Position numbers and translations under genes: made by a program. Of a stretch of DNA of 64,000 nucleotides, positions 35,593-44,151 are shown one piece after another. A model generated the notes under the pieces. The model did not search any database and was not told the DNA's origin. It saw only the letters and a list, made by a program, of their open reading frames with translations. Origin of the DNA: Stigmatella erecta (lineage in GTDB: Bacteria; Myxococcota; Myxococcia; Myxococcales; Myxococcaceae); assembly GCF_900111745.1 (NCBI RefSeq), contig NZ_FOIJ01000021.1:62001-126000 (forward strand). Direction: 5' to 3'. The stretch's first letter is position 1. Every line of letters starts with the position of its first letter.

Positions 35593-36201
35593 TTACGCGG
35601 GAGGCGCCGCCATCCGTGCCGGGGTGAACAGGCCTCGCTCGCGCAAGCGTTCGAGAATGCGTGCCACGCCTTGCTCGACGGACTCCTGGTCCGTGTGCAC
35701 CACCACGTCCGGGCGCTCCGGCGGCTCGTAGGGGGCCGAGATGCCGGTGAAGTGGGCAATCTCTCCCGCCAGCGCCTTCTTGTAGAGCCCCTTCACATCG
35801 CGCTGGATGAGCGCCTCCAGGCTGGCGTGGGCATGCACCTCCACGAAGGCGATGCCCTGCTCCCCGGCCAGACGCCGCACCTCCTCGCGCCCCTGGCGGT
35901 AGGGGGAGATGGCCGCGGTGATGACCGCGACCCGGTGCCGGGCCAGCACGCGGGCCACATAGCCAATGCGGCGGATGTTCTCCTCGCGGTCCGCCCGGGA
36001 GAAGCCCAGCCCCCGCGAGAGGACGGTCCGCACCTCGTCCCCATCCAGGATTTCCACGGGCAGGACAGGCTCCAGCTCGCGCCGGACCGCGAGCGAGAGC
36101 GTGCTCTTGCCCGCCCCGGACAGGCCCGTCAGCCAGAGGATGAACCCCGCGGGCCTGCCTCCATCGACATCCCGTGGGTGAGAGGTGAGCGCGTGGTCCA
36201 T
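35593..36201 (-). CDS. cysC: Adenylylsulfate kinase CysC
   Basis: A 202-residue kinase that phosphorylates adenylyl sulfate to PAPS, the donor for sulfate reduction or sulfation. The P-loop GLSGAGKST (about residue 27), DGDEVR and FSRADREENIRRIGYVA are typical. Its length fits the family. cysN and cysD are not beside it, so it may serve sulfation rather than the main assimilation pathway; that is inference. The start is set to ATG at 36201; another in-frame ATG lies at 36216. It diverges from the dehydrogenase gene at 36290. Confidence 0.93.
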   Translation of the reverse strand: MDHALTSHPRDVDGGRPAGFILWLTGLSGAGKSTLSLAVRRELEPVLPVEILDGDEVRTVLSRGLGFSRADREENIRRIGYVARVLARHRVAVITAAISPYRQGREEVRRLAGEQGIAFVEVHAHASLEALIQRDVKGLYKKALAGEIAHFTGISAPYEPPERPDVVVHTDQESVEQGVARILERLRERGLFTPARMAAPPA

Positions 36202-36289
36202 GGGGCACCGGAGCATCCCCGCTCCCGGCGCGGATATCCAGGGCGCCCGGGGCCGGGCCTGCGCTATATGGGCGCGGGAGGAAACGTCC

Positions 36290-37069
36290 ATGCCGCGCCA
36301 AGTGGCCCTCATCACCGGAGCTTCCGCAGGATTGGGAGAGCAGTTCGCAGAGCGCTTCGCCCAAGGTGGGCACGACGTCATCCTCGTGGCGCGCACCGCC
36401 TCGCGGCTGGAGGCGCTGGCCACCCGGCTGGAGCAGGCGCACGGCGGCAAGGTGCACGTGCTGCCCGCGGACCTGGCCCGGCCCGAGGCCCCCGCGCGCA
36501 TCTTCGAGGAGGTGCGCGCCCGGGGACTCGAGGTGGAGTACCTCGTCAACAACGCGGGCTTTGGCTCCTCGGGTGCCTTCCTGGACCAGGCCGTGGAGCG
36601 CGAGGCGGAGATGGTGGAGGTCAACTGCACCGCGCTGCTGAAGCTGACGCACCTGTTCGCCCAGCCCATGCGGGCGCGGCGCTCCGGGCGCATCCTCAAC
36701 ATCGCGTCCACGGCGGGGTTCCAGCCGGGCCCCTACATGGCCACGTACTACGCGACCAAGGCCTTCGTGGTGTCGTTCTCCGAGGCGCTCGCGCACGAGC
36801 TCCGGGGCACCGGGGTGACGGTGACGTGCCACTGCCCCGGCGCCACGCACACGGAGTTCGCCTCGCGGGCGAGCATCGAGAAGACGCGCCTGTTCCAGCG
36901 GCCCGGGGTGGCGGCGGCCCCGGACGTGGCGGCGGATGCCTACGCGGCGATGATGAAGGGCCGCGTGCTGGCGGTGCACGGCCTGGTCAACTGGCTGGGC
37001 ACGGTGGGCGTGCGGTTCGGCCCGCGCGCCCTCGTGCGCTCCATCGCCGCCAGCCTCAACAAGACCTGA
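36290..37069 (+). CDS. Short-chain dehydrogenase/reductase
   Basis: A 259-residue classical SDR. The cofactor motif is TGASAGLG, the middle motif NNAG, the catalytic Ser lies in NIASTAG, and YYATKAF holds the Tyr and Lys (YxxxK). An Arg in the first beta-alpha unit (VARTASRL) suggests NADP preference. The nearest relatives are ketoreductase-like SDRs of unknown substrate. A GGGAGG site precedes the ATG. It converges on the RlpA-like gene, and the hairpin between them includes both stop codons. Confidence 0.92.
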   Translation: MPRQVALITGASAGLGEQFAERFAQGGHDVILVARTASRLEALATRLEQAHGGKVHVLPADLARPEAPARIFEEVRARGLEVEYLVNNAGFGSSGAFLDQAVEREAEMVEVNCTALLKLTHLFAQPMRARRSGRILNIASTAGFQPGPYMATYYATKAFVVSFSEALAHELRGTGVTVTCHCPGATHTEFASRASIEKTRLFQRPGVAAAPDVAADAYAAMMKGRVLAVHGLVNWLGTVGVRFGPRALVRSIAASLNKT

Positions 37070-37094
37070 GCGGCCCCGGGCGCCTTCCGCTCAG
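37066..37094. terminator. Hairpin spanning two convergent stop codons
   Basis: CTGAGCGG (37066-37073) pairs with CCGCTCAG (37087-37094). Each arm carries the stop of one gene: TGA of the dehydrogenase and TGA (minus strand) of the RlpA-like gene. It has no T-run, so it is a weak terminator or an RNA end-protecting structure. Confidence 0.45.
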
Positions 37095-37510
37095 AGCACC
37101 TGGTACTGCACGTTGATGACGCCGAGATCCGGATTGGCGAGCTGGATGAAGGCCCCGTAGGTCAGATCCAGGCACCGGGTCCCGCCGAAGCCGCCCCGGT
37201 CATTGATGGTCACGATGACCGACTTGGTCCCGTAGGTCACCTTGACCTGGGTGCCGAAGGGAAAGGAGTTGTGCGCCGCCTTGAGCGCCATCCGGTGGAA
37301 CGGCTCGCCACTGGCCGTCGGCCACCCCTCCGGAATCTCCCCCACCGCGCCGTACCAGGACGCCTGGCAGGTGGCCATCGTGCCGATGGGGCTCACGGAC
37401 GCCTCCGCCGGCCGCGCCAGCGTGAGGACCGCCGCCGTGCCAATCCCTGCCACCAGCGTGGCGGCAATCACTGCGCGGCGGTGAAGGTTCAGACGGTTCA
37501 TCATGTTCAT
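37091..37510 (-). CDS. RlpA-like double-psi beta-barrel exported protein
   Basis: A 139-residue exported protein with a signal peptide (LHRRAVIAATLVAGIGTAAVLTLA). Its single domain is RlpA-like: CQASWYGAVG, FHRMALKAAHNSFPFGTQVKVT, VTINDRGGF and RCLDLTYGAF, in the double-psi barrel order. The Asp of NDRGGF corresponds to the catalytic Asp of related lytic transglycosylases and expansins. The domain is alone (no SPOR), so it may act as a small expansin- or RlpA-type peptidoglycan-binding protein. The first of three in-frame ATGs (37510) has a GGAGAG site. Confidence 0.85.
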   Translation of the reverse strand: MNMMNRLNLHRRAVIAATLVAGIGTAAVLTLARPAEASVSPIGTMATCQASWYGAVGEIPEGWPTASGEPFHRMALKAAHNSFPFGTQVKVTYGTKSVIVTINDRGGFGGTRCLDLTYGAFIQLANPDLGVINVQYQVL

Positions 37511-37593
37511 GGGTGCTCTCCGTTTCGGGTCAATGCCTCGCACCAAGAAGTGCCAGAACACTCTTGAACCGGATTGCAGGTCTGTCCAGATTT

Positions 37594-37610
37594 ACCAACC
37601 TGAGATTGGT
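37594..37610. promoter_or_regulatory. Short inverted repeat in the AT-rich region before the pyrimidine operon
   Basis: ACCAA and TTGGT are separated by CCTGAGA. It lies in the 254-bp divergent gap between the RlpA-like gene and the dihydropyrimidinase gene, which should carry both promoters. It could be a regulator site; no regulator gene is adjacent. Confidence 0.25.
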
Positions 37611-37764
37611 TTAGCGCAAGACGGATTCACCCTCAGCGGTCTTTTGCCGTAGCACTTCCCCCGCCGAGGGAAACGCGGAGGGGGGGCCAGACTTCTTCTG
37701 TTACTTGTGAAACACTTCCCCGGCAGCGCCGATGGCGTAATCCCCCCCCCCGCCCCGAGGGAGC

Positions 37765-39159
37765 ATGAGCGTCCTCATCCAGAATGGCCGAATCGTCACC
37801 GCCGTGGACGACTATGTGGCGGATGTGTTCATCGAGGGAGAGCAGGTCTCCCTCATTGGCAAGAACCTGAAGATCGCGGCGGACCAGGTCATCGACGCCA
37901 CGAACCGGCTGGTCCTTCCGGGGGGAATCGATCCCCATACCCACTTCGACATGCCCTTTGGCGGGACCGTCTCTGCGGACGACTTCGCCAGCGGAACGAA
38001 GGCGGCGGCCTTTGGTGGCACCACCTGCATCATCGACTTCGCGGTGCAGACCAAGGGGCAGTCCACCCTGCAGGGGCTGGATGTCTGGCATGCCAAGGCG
38101 CAAGGCAAGAGCACCATCGACTATGCCTTTCACATGATTGTCACCGACATGCCGGACGAGCGGCTGCCGGAGATGCGGCGGCTCGCCGATGAGGGCGTCA
38201 CCTCCTACAAGCTGTTCATGGCCTATCCTGGCGCCCTCTACGTGGACGATGGGACGCTGTACCGCGCCTTCCGCCAGGCCGGGGAGAATGGCACCCGCAT
38301 CTGCATGCATGCCGAGAACGGCATCGTCATCGATGAGATCATCAAAGCGGCGGTGAAGGACGGGAAAACGCAACCCCGGTGGCACGCGCTCACCCGGCCC
38401 ACCCGGATGGAGGCCGAGGGCGTGCACCGCGCCATCAGCATCGCCGAGGTGGCGCAGGTGCCGCTCTACATCGTTCACCTCTCCAGCTCGGATGCGCTGG
38501 AGGAAGTGAAGCGCGGCCGGGCGCGCGGCGTGGATGTCATTGCCGAGACGTGCCCCCAGTACCTCTTCCTGGACCAGAGCTACTACGAGCGCGAGGGCTT
38601 CGAGGGCGCCAAGTGGGTGATGACCCCCGCGCTGCGCGAGCGGTGGAACCAGGACGAGCTGTGGCAGGGCCTGAAGTTCCGGGACCTGGAGACCATCGCC
38701 ACGGACCACTGTCCCTTCTGCTTCAAGGACCAGAAGGCGCTGGGCAAGGACTCCTTCACGAAGATTCCCAACGGGGCCCCGGGCGTGGAGAACCGGATGA
38801 GCCTCGTCTACAACGGCGGCGTGGTGTCCGGGCGCATCTCCCTCAACCGCTTCGTGGAGCTGACCTCCACGGCCGCCGCCAAGGCCTTTGGCCTCTTCCC
38901 GAAGAAGGGCACCATCGCCGTGGGCTCCGACGCGGACATCGTCATCTTCGATCCGGACCGCCAGGAGACCATCAGCGTCAACAACCCCCATACGCACCAC
39001 ATGCGTGTGGACTACAGCGCCTACGAGGGCTTCGTGGTGCAGGGCTTCACCGAGACGGTGCTCTCCCGCGGACGCGTCATCATCGAGAAGAACACGTTGA
39101 AGACCGAGGGCGGCGGGCAGTTCGTCAAGCGCGCCCTGTGCAACACGTTGCTGCGCTGA
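37765..39159 (+). CDS. hydA: Dihydropyrimidinase / D-hydantoinase
   Basis: A 464-residue cytoplasmic zinc amidohydrolase that opens dihydrouracil or dihydrothymine (or hydantoins) to the N-carbamoyl beta-amino acid. Metal and catalytic motifs are present: DPHTHFD, TSYKLFMAY (carboxylated Lys), CMHAEN, YIVHLSS and ATDHCPF (Asp). GAGGGAGC precedes the ATG. It is the first gene of a seven-gene operon with the rest of the reductive pyrimidine pathway, which favours dihydropyrimidine over hydantoin as the natural substrate. Confidence 0.95.
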   Translation: MSVLIQNGRIVTAVDDYVADVFIEGEQVSLIGKNLKIAADQVIDATNRLVLPGGIDPHTHFDMPFGGTVSADDFASGTKAAAFGGTTCIIDFAVQTKGQSTLQGLDVWHAKAQGKSTIDYAFHMIVTDMPDERLPEMRRLADEGVTSYKLFMAYPGALYVDDGTLYRAFRQAGENGTRICMHAENGIVIDEIIKAAVKDGKTQPRWHALTRPTRMEAEGVHRAISIAEVAQVPLYIVHLSSSDALEEVKRGRARGVDVIAETCPQYLFLDQSYYEREGFEGAKWVMTPALRERWNQDELWQGLKFRDLETIATDHCPFCFKDQKALGKDSFTKIPNGAPGVENRMSLVYNGGVVSGRISLNRFVELTSTAAAKAFGLFPKKGTIAVGSDADIVIFDPDRQETISVNNPHTHHMRVDYSAYEGFVVQGFTETVLSRGRVIIEKNTLKTEGGGQFVKRALCNTLLR

Positions 39160-39188
39160 AGCCCGCGGCCACTCTTCCTTCCCTTCCC

Positions 39189-39204
39189 GGGACCGTGAGG
39201 TCCC
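39189..39204 (+). promoter_or_regulatory. Intercistronic GNRA-type hairpin
   Basis: GGGACC-GTGA-GGTCCC forms a 6-bp stem with a GNRA-type tetraloop in the gap between hydA and the ureidopropionase gene, just upstream of the second gene's binding site. It may stabilise or process the operon mRNA. Its role is inferred. Confidence 0.35.
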
Positions 39205-39220
39205 CTCTTCGAGGTGCGGC

Positions 39221-40090
39221 ATGCGTAAGGTCACCGGCGGGCTCATCCAGTGCTCCAATCCCATCAACGACCCAGCGGCGTCTGTCCAGACCATCCGGGA
39301 CGCGATGTTCGAGAAGCACCTGCCCCTCATCGAGGAGGCGGGCAAGCGCGGCACGCAGATCCTCTGTCTCCAGGAGGTCTTCAACGGCCCGTACTTCTGT
39401 CCCTCGCAGGACGCGAAGTGGTGTGACATCGCCGAGACCATTCCCGGCCCCACCGTCACGCAGCTGTCCGCCTATGCGAAGAAGTACCAGATGGCGATGA
39501 TCATCCCCCTCTATGAGCGGGAGATGGCGGGCGTCTATTACAACACCGCCGCGGTCGTGGACGCGGACGGCACGTACCTGGGCAAGTACCGCAAGAACCA
39601 CATCCCCCACACCAACGGCTTCTGGGAGAAGTTCTTCTTCAAGCCGGGCAACCTGGGCTACCCCACCTTCCAGACGCGCTACGCCCGGATCGGCGTGTAC
39701 ATCTGCTACGACCGGCACTTCCCCGAGGGCGCACGCCTGCTGGGGCTCAACGGGGCGGAGATCGTCTTCAACCCGTCCGCCACGGTGGCGGGGCTGTCCC
39801 AGTACCTGTGGAAGCTGGAGCAGCCGGCGCACGCGGTGGCCAACGGCTACTTCATCGCCGCCAGCAACCGCGTGGGCACCGAGGCGCCCTGGAACATCGG
39901 CCGCTTCTACGGCAGCAGCTACTTCTGCGATCCGCGCGGCAACATGCTCGCCGTGGCCAGCGAGGACCAGGACCAGCTCATCACCGCCGAGATGGATCTC
40001 GATCTCATCGAGGAGGTGCGCCGCACCTGGCAGTTCTTCCGGGACCGCCGGCCCGACACCTACGAGAACATGTCCAAGCAGCTGCCGTAA
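39221..40090 (+). CDS. Beta-ureidopropionase (N-carbamoyl-beta-alanine amidohydrolase)
   Basis: A 289-residue nitrilase-superfamily enzyme that releases ammonia and CO2 from N-carbamoyl-beta-alanine. The Glu-Lys-Cys triad is visible in LCLQEVF (Glu), KYRKNHIPH (Lys) and YICYDRHFPE (Cys). Its position directly after dihydropyrimidinase fits the next step of the same pathway. It could also act on other N-carbamoyl amino acids, since the family is broad. Confidence 0.93.
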   Translation: MRKVTGGLIQCSNPINDPAASVQTIRDAMFEKHLPLIEEAGKRGTQILCLQEVFNGPYFCPSQDAKWCDIAETIPGPTVTQLSAYAKKYQMAMIIPLYEREMAGVYYNTAAVVDADGTYLGKYRKNHIPHTNGFWEKFFFKPGNLGYPTFQTRYARIGVYICYDRHFPEGARLLGLNGAEIVFNPSATVAGLSQYLWKLEQPAHAVANGYFIAASNRVGTEAPWNIGRFYGSSYFCDPRGNMLAVASEDQDQLITAEMDLDLIEEVRRTWQFFRDRRPDTYENMSKQLP

Positions 40091-40112
40091 CATGCACGGG
40101 GGAGACAAGACG

Positions 40113-41411
40113 ATGGAATCCAAGACGATCCGCGCCAAGCACAAGCAGTACCTGCTGCCCTCGGTGGCCAACTACTACGAGGAGCCCGTGGTCCTGCATG
40201 AAGGCAAGGGCTCGCGCATCACCGACCTGGACGGCAAGAGCTACCTGGACTTCTTCGGCGGCATCCTCACCGTCTCCGTCGGCCACGCCAACGCGCGGGT
40301 GAACGCCGCCGTCAGCGCCCAGCTCCAGCGCCTGAGCCACGTCTCCACGCTCTATCCCACCGTGCCCATCGTGGAGCTGGCGGAGAAGCTGGTGGCCGTG
40401 GCGCCCGGGAACCTCAAGAAGGCCTTCTTCACCGCCTCGGGCACGGAGGCGGACGAGACGGCGGTGGTGCTCGCCCAGGTGGCCACCGGCAACCAGGAGC
40501 TCATCGCGCTGCGCCACGGGTACTCGGGGCGCTCGCTGCTGGCGCAGTCGCTCACCGCCCACTCGAACTACCGCGCCGTGCCCAGCCAGGTGGCCGCCAT
40601 CAAGCACGGGCTGTCGCCTTACTGCTACCGCTGCCCGCTCAAGCTGGAGCCCGGCACGTGTGGCACCGCGTGCGCCAAGGATCTGGAGGAGCTCATCCGC
40701 ACCACCACCACCGGCCGCATCGCCGGCATGCTGGCCGAGCCCATCCAGGGCGTGGGCGGCTTCATCACCCCGCCCAAGGAATACTTCGAGATCGCCTCGG
40801 AGATCATCCGCAAGTACGGCGGGCTGATGATCATCGACGAGGTGCAGACGGGGTTTGGCCGCACCGGGAAGATGTGGGGGGCGCAGCAGTACGGCGTGGA
40901 CCCGGACATCATGACCACGGCCAAGGGCATCGCCAACGGCTTGCCCCTGGCCGCCACGCTCTGCACGCCCGCCATCGGCGATGCGTTCAAGTCGAGCACC
41001 ATCTCCACCTTCGGTGGCAACCCGCTGTCCTGCGCGGCGGCCATCGCCGTGCTGGAGGAAATCGAGGAGAACCACCTGGTGGAGAACGCCGCCAAGCGCG
41101 GCGAGGAGCTGCGCGAGGGGCTGGTGCGGCTCCAGCGCAAGCACCCGAAGACCATTGGCGACGTGCGCGGCATGGGGCTGATGCAGGCGCTGGAGCTGGT
41201 GGTGGATGAGACCACCCGGGACCGCACCCCCAACCCGCGCGCCACGCTCCAGCTCTTCGAGGAGACGAAGAAGCGCGGCCTGCTCATCGGCAAGGGCGGG
41301 CTCTACGGCAACACCATCCGCATCGCCCCGGCGCTCAACATCACGGCCGGCGAGGTGGCGGAGGGGCTCCGGGCCCTCGAGGAATCCTTCGCGGCGATGG
41401 GGGTGGCATGA
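40113..41411 (+). CDS. Class III (omega) aminotransferase
   Basis: A 432-residue PLP enzyme. LMIIDEVQTGFGRTGKMWG holds the Asp that binds PLP nitrogen, and TTAKGIANGLPLAA holds the PLP-binding Lys. It resembles alanine-glyoxylate/beta-alanine-pyruvate aminotransferases. In this operon it likely moves the amino group of beta-alanine or 3-aminoisobutyrate to pyruvate or glyoxylate, giving the semialdehyde. A GGGGGAG site lies 8 bases before the ATG at 40113; an in-frame ATG at 40092 is less favoured. The stop overlaps the next gene (ATGA). Confidence 0.93.
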   Translation: MESKTIRAKHKQYLLPSVANYYEEPVVLHEGKGSRITDLDGKSYLDFFGGILTVSVGHANARVNAAVSAQLQRLSHVSTLYPTVPIVELAEKLVAVAPGNLKKAFFTASGTEADETAVVLAQVATGNQELIALRHGYSGRSLLAQSLTAHSNYRAVPSQVAAIKHGLSPYCYRCPLKLEPGTCGTACAKDLEELIRTTTTGRIAGMLAEPIQGVGGFITPPKEYFEIASEIIRKYGGLMIIDEVQTGFGRTGKMWGAQQYGVDPDIMTTAKGIANGLPLAATLCTPAIGDAFKSSTISTFGGNPLSCAAAIAVLEEIEENHLVENAAKRGEELREGLVRLQRKHPKTIGDVRGMGLMQALELVVDETTRDRTPNPRATLQLFEETKKRGLLIGKGGLYGNTIRIAPALNITAGEVAEGLRALEESFAAMGVA

Positions 41412-42754
41412 AGCAAGGGGATGCGAAGCGGTGGGAGCTTCCGCCTGACCGGGCGGAGGAGGCCTTCGAGGACAAGAGGCCCCTGTACACGCCCGCCGAG
41501 GCCCTGGCCGAGGCCCACCGCTGCCTGTATTGCTCCGGCGCCCCCTGCATCCAGGCCTGCCCCACCGGCATCGACGTCCCCACCTTCATCCGGAAAATCG
41601 GTACCGGGAACCTGAAGGGCGCCGCGCGCACCATTCTCTCCGCCAACCTCCTGGGACAGAGCTGTGCCCAGGTCTGTCCGGTGGAGGTGCTGTGCGCGGG
41701 CGCCTGCGTCTACACGGAGTGGGGACGCGAGCCCATCGCCATTGGCCGGCTCCAGCGCTACGCGGTGGAGAACACGCTGGCCACCACCCCGCCGCTCTTT
41801 CAGGCCCAGCCGCCCACCGGCAAGCGCATCGCCCTGGTGGGTTCGGGGCCCGCGTCCATCGCCGCCGCGGGGCTCCTCGCCCTGGAGGGGCACACCTGCT
41901 TCATTTACGAGCGCAAGGCCCTGCCCGGGGGGCTCAACACGCTGGGAATCGCTCCCTACAAGCTCAAGGGACCGGAGGCGCTCCGGGAGCTGGAGTGGGT
42001 GCTCTCCCTCGGGCGCATCGAGCTGCGCACGGGCATCGAGGTGGTGGAGACGGCCACGGGCCCCGGCCAGGTGTCCGCCACCGAGTTGCTCGCGTCCCAT
42101 GACGCCGTGTTCCTGGGGCTGGGGCTGGGCGCGGATGCGCGGATGGGAATCCCCGGCGCGCAGGGCGCGGGCGTCCACGGGGCCACCCACCTCATCGAGC
42201 GGCTCAAGACGGAGCCGGGGCTGACGCTGGAGGGCGCCCGCCGGGCCCTCGTCATCGGCGGAGGCAACACCGCGCTCGACATCGCCCATGAGCTGGCGCT
42301 GCTGGGCGTGGAGGTGGCCATGGTGTACCGCCGATCCGAGGAAGAAATGGGAGGCTATGCCCACGAGCTGGATGCCGCCCGCCTGGATGGGGTGCGGCTG
42401 CTGGAGAACCGGCAGCCGGTGGAGATCCTCCGCGAGGGCGGGCGCGTGGTGGCGGTGCGGCTGGACTTGCTGGCCAGGGGCACGCCCGTGCCAGGCGCCG
42501 GGGAGACGCTGCCCACGGACCTGGTGGTGATGGCCATTGGCCAGGAGCGTGCCACGCACGTGGCCCGGGCTTTCGCCGGCGTCGTCCTGGACGCGCGGGG
42601 CCGGGTGCAGGTGGATCCGCTCACCCACCGCACCGGCAACCCGAAGGTCTGGAGTGGCGGTGATTGCGTCAATGGCGGCAAGGAAGTCGTCAATGCCGTG
42701 GCGGAGGCGAAGCTCGCCGTCCGGGACATCCAGCGGTATCTCGCAGGGGAGTGA
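41408..42754 (+). CDS. preT: NAD(P)-dependent dihydropyrimidine dehydrogenase, PreT subunit
   Basis: A 448-residue flavoprotein of the glutamate-synthase small-subunit type. The N-terminus has two cysteine clusters for [4Fe-4S] centres (CLYCSGAPCIQACP and CAQVCPVEVLCAGAC). FAD- and NADPH-binding Rossmann motifs follow (GSGPAS and GGGNTA). With the next gene it forms the dihydropyrimidine dehydrogenase (PreTA) that reduces uracil and thymine. The start overlaps the aminotransferase stop. Confidence 0.93.
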   Translation: MKQGDAKRWELPPDRAEEAFEDKRPLYTPAEALAEAHRCLYCSGAPCIQACPTGIDVPTFIRKIGTGNLKGAARTILSANLLGQSCAQVCPVEVLCAGACVYTEWGREPIAIGRLQRYAVENTLATTPPLFQAQPPTGKRIALVGSGPASIAAAGLLALEGHTCFIYERKALPGGLNTLGIAPYKLKGPEALRELEWVLSLGRIELRTGIEVVETATGPGQVSATELLASHDAVFLGLGLGADARMGIPGAQGAGVHGATHLIERLKTEPGLTLEGARRALVIGGGNTALDIAHELALLGVEVAMVYRRSEEEMGGYAHELDAARLDGVRLLENRQPVEILREGGRVVAVRLDLLARGTPVPGAGETLPTDLVVMAIGQERATHVARAFAGVVLDARGRVQVDPLTHRTGNPKVWSGGDCVNGGKEVVNAVAEAKLAVRDIQRYLAGE

Positions 42755-42759
42755 AGGCC

Positions 42760-44148
42760 ATGGCTGACCTGTCGATCGAGTTCTGTGGGGTCCGCAGCCC
42801 GAATCCGTTCTGGCTGGCCTCCGCGCCGCCCACCAATACGGGTGATCAGGTGATGCGGGCCTTCGACGCCGGCTGGGGCGGCGCGGTGTGGAAGACGCTG
42901 GGCAACCCCATCGTCAACGTCACGAGCCGCTTCGGCGGCATTGACCATGGCACCACCCGGCTGATGGGGCTCAACAACATCGAGCTCATCACCGACCGTC
43001 CCCTGGAGGTGAACTTCCGGGAGATGCTCGCGGTGAAGAAGCGCTTTCCGAAGCACACCCTTGTCGCCTCGCTCATGGTGGAGACGAAGGAGGAGTGGCG
43101 GGAAATCATCCGGCGCTCCGAGGACGCGGGCGCGGACCTGCTGGAGCTCAACTTCGGCTGTCCGCATGGCATGTGCGAGCGCGGCATGGGCTCGGCCGTG
43201 GGCGCGGAGCCCAAGGTGCTGGAGGAGATCGCCCGGTGGGCCGTGGAGTTCGCCCGGGTGCCCGTCATCGTCAAGCTGACGCCCAACGTGGGGGACATCC
43301 TGGAGCCCGGGGAGGCCGCGGTGCGCGCGGGCATCCCGGCGCTCTCGCTCATCAACACCGTCAAGTCCATCATCGGGGTGGACCTGGACCGGATGGTGCC
43401 GCTGCCCCGCGTGGGGGATGCCTCCACCAACGGGGGCTATTGCGGCCCCGCGGTGAAGCCCATCGCCCTGCACCTGCTGTCCCAGCTGGCCCGCCATCCC
43501 CAGTGTGGCCGGCTGGACCTCTCGGGCATCGGCGGCATCTCGAACTGGCGCGACGCGGCCGAGTTCATCGCCCTGGGGGCCACCTCCGTGCAGGTGTGCA
43601 CCGCCGTCATGCACCATGGCTTCCGCATCGTGGAGGACATGCTCGAAGGGCTGTCGGACTTCCTGGACAGCAAGGGCATGGCCTCCGTCGCCGAGCTGCG
43701 CGGCCGCGCCATCCCCGCCTACCGCGAGTGGGGCGAGTTGGATCTGTCGTACAAGCTGGTGGCGGACATCAACCCGGACACCTGCATTGGCTGCCAGCTC
43801 TGCTACGTGGCCTGCATGGATGGCTCGCACCAGTGCATCCACCTGCCGGGGCGGACCGAGGAGCAGTCCCGCCAGGCGGGGCACACGCACCTGCCAAAGC
43901 ACGTGCCCGAGCGCGCGGTGACGGCGGCGGCCGGGACGCCCGGGGCGCGCGTGCCCTTCGTGGACGCGGAGGAGTGTGTCGGGTGCAACCTGTGCCAGAT
44001 GGTGTGCCCGGTTCCGGGCTGCATCACCATGGAAGAGGTCTCCACGGGCCGCCCCCGGGAGAGCTGGAATGACCGCATCGCCCAGGGGAAGGCGCACGTC
44101 CCCGGTGGGCTGGAAGTGACCGAAGCCGCACGCAGGAGGAACCGTTAG
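42760..44148 (+). CDS. preA: Dihydropyrimidine dehydrogenase, PreA subunit
   Basis: A 462-residue FMN-dependent catalytic subunit. The N-terminal barrel is dihydroorotate-dehydrogenase-like: FWLASAPPTNTGDQ, LLELNFGCPHGMCERGMGSAVG with the catalytic Cys region, VKLTPNVGDI and GGISNWRDAAEF. The C-terminus carries two ferredoxin [4Fe-4S] motifs (CIGCQLCYVAC and CVGCNLCQMVCP). Partnered with PreT it converts uracil or thymine to the dihydro form. The gene starts within 6 bases of the preT stop. Confidence 0.95.
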   Translation: MADLSIEFCGVRSPNPFWLASAPPTNTGDQVMRAFDAGWGGAVWKTLGNPIVNVTSRFGGIDHGTTRLMGLNNIELITDRPLEVNFREMLAVKKRFPKHTLVASLMVETKEEWREIIRRSEDAGADLLELNFGCPHGMCERGMGSAVGAEPKVLEEIARWAVEFARVPVIVKLTPNVGDILEPGEAAVRAGIPALSLINTVKSIIGVDLDRMVPLPRVGDASTNGGYCGPAVKPIALHLLSQLARHPQCGRLDLSGIGGISNWRDAAEFIALGATSVQVCTAVMHHGFRIVEDMLEGLSDFLDSKGMASVAELRGRAIPAYREWGELDLSYKLVADINPDTCIGCQLCYVACMDGSHQCIHLPGRTEEQSRQAGHTHLPKHVPERAVTAAAGTPGARVPFVDAEECVGCNLCQMVCPVPGCITMEEVSTGRPRESWNDRIAQGKAHVPGGLEVTEAARRRNR

Positions 44149-44151
44149 CCC

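Noticed and set aside
37540-37555. A sigma54-like TGGCAC...TGC sequence before the RlpA-like gene
   Set aside because: The distance between GG and GC is 11 bases, one more than the consensus allows.
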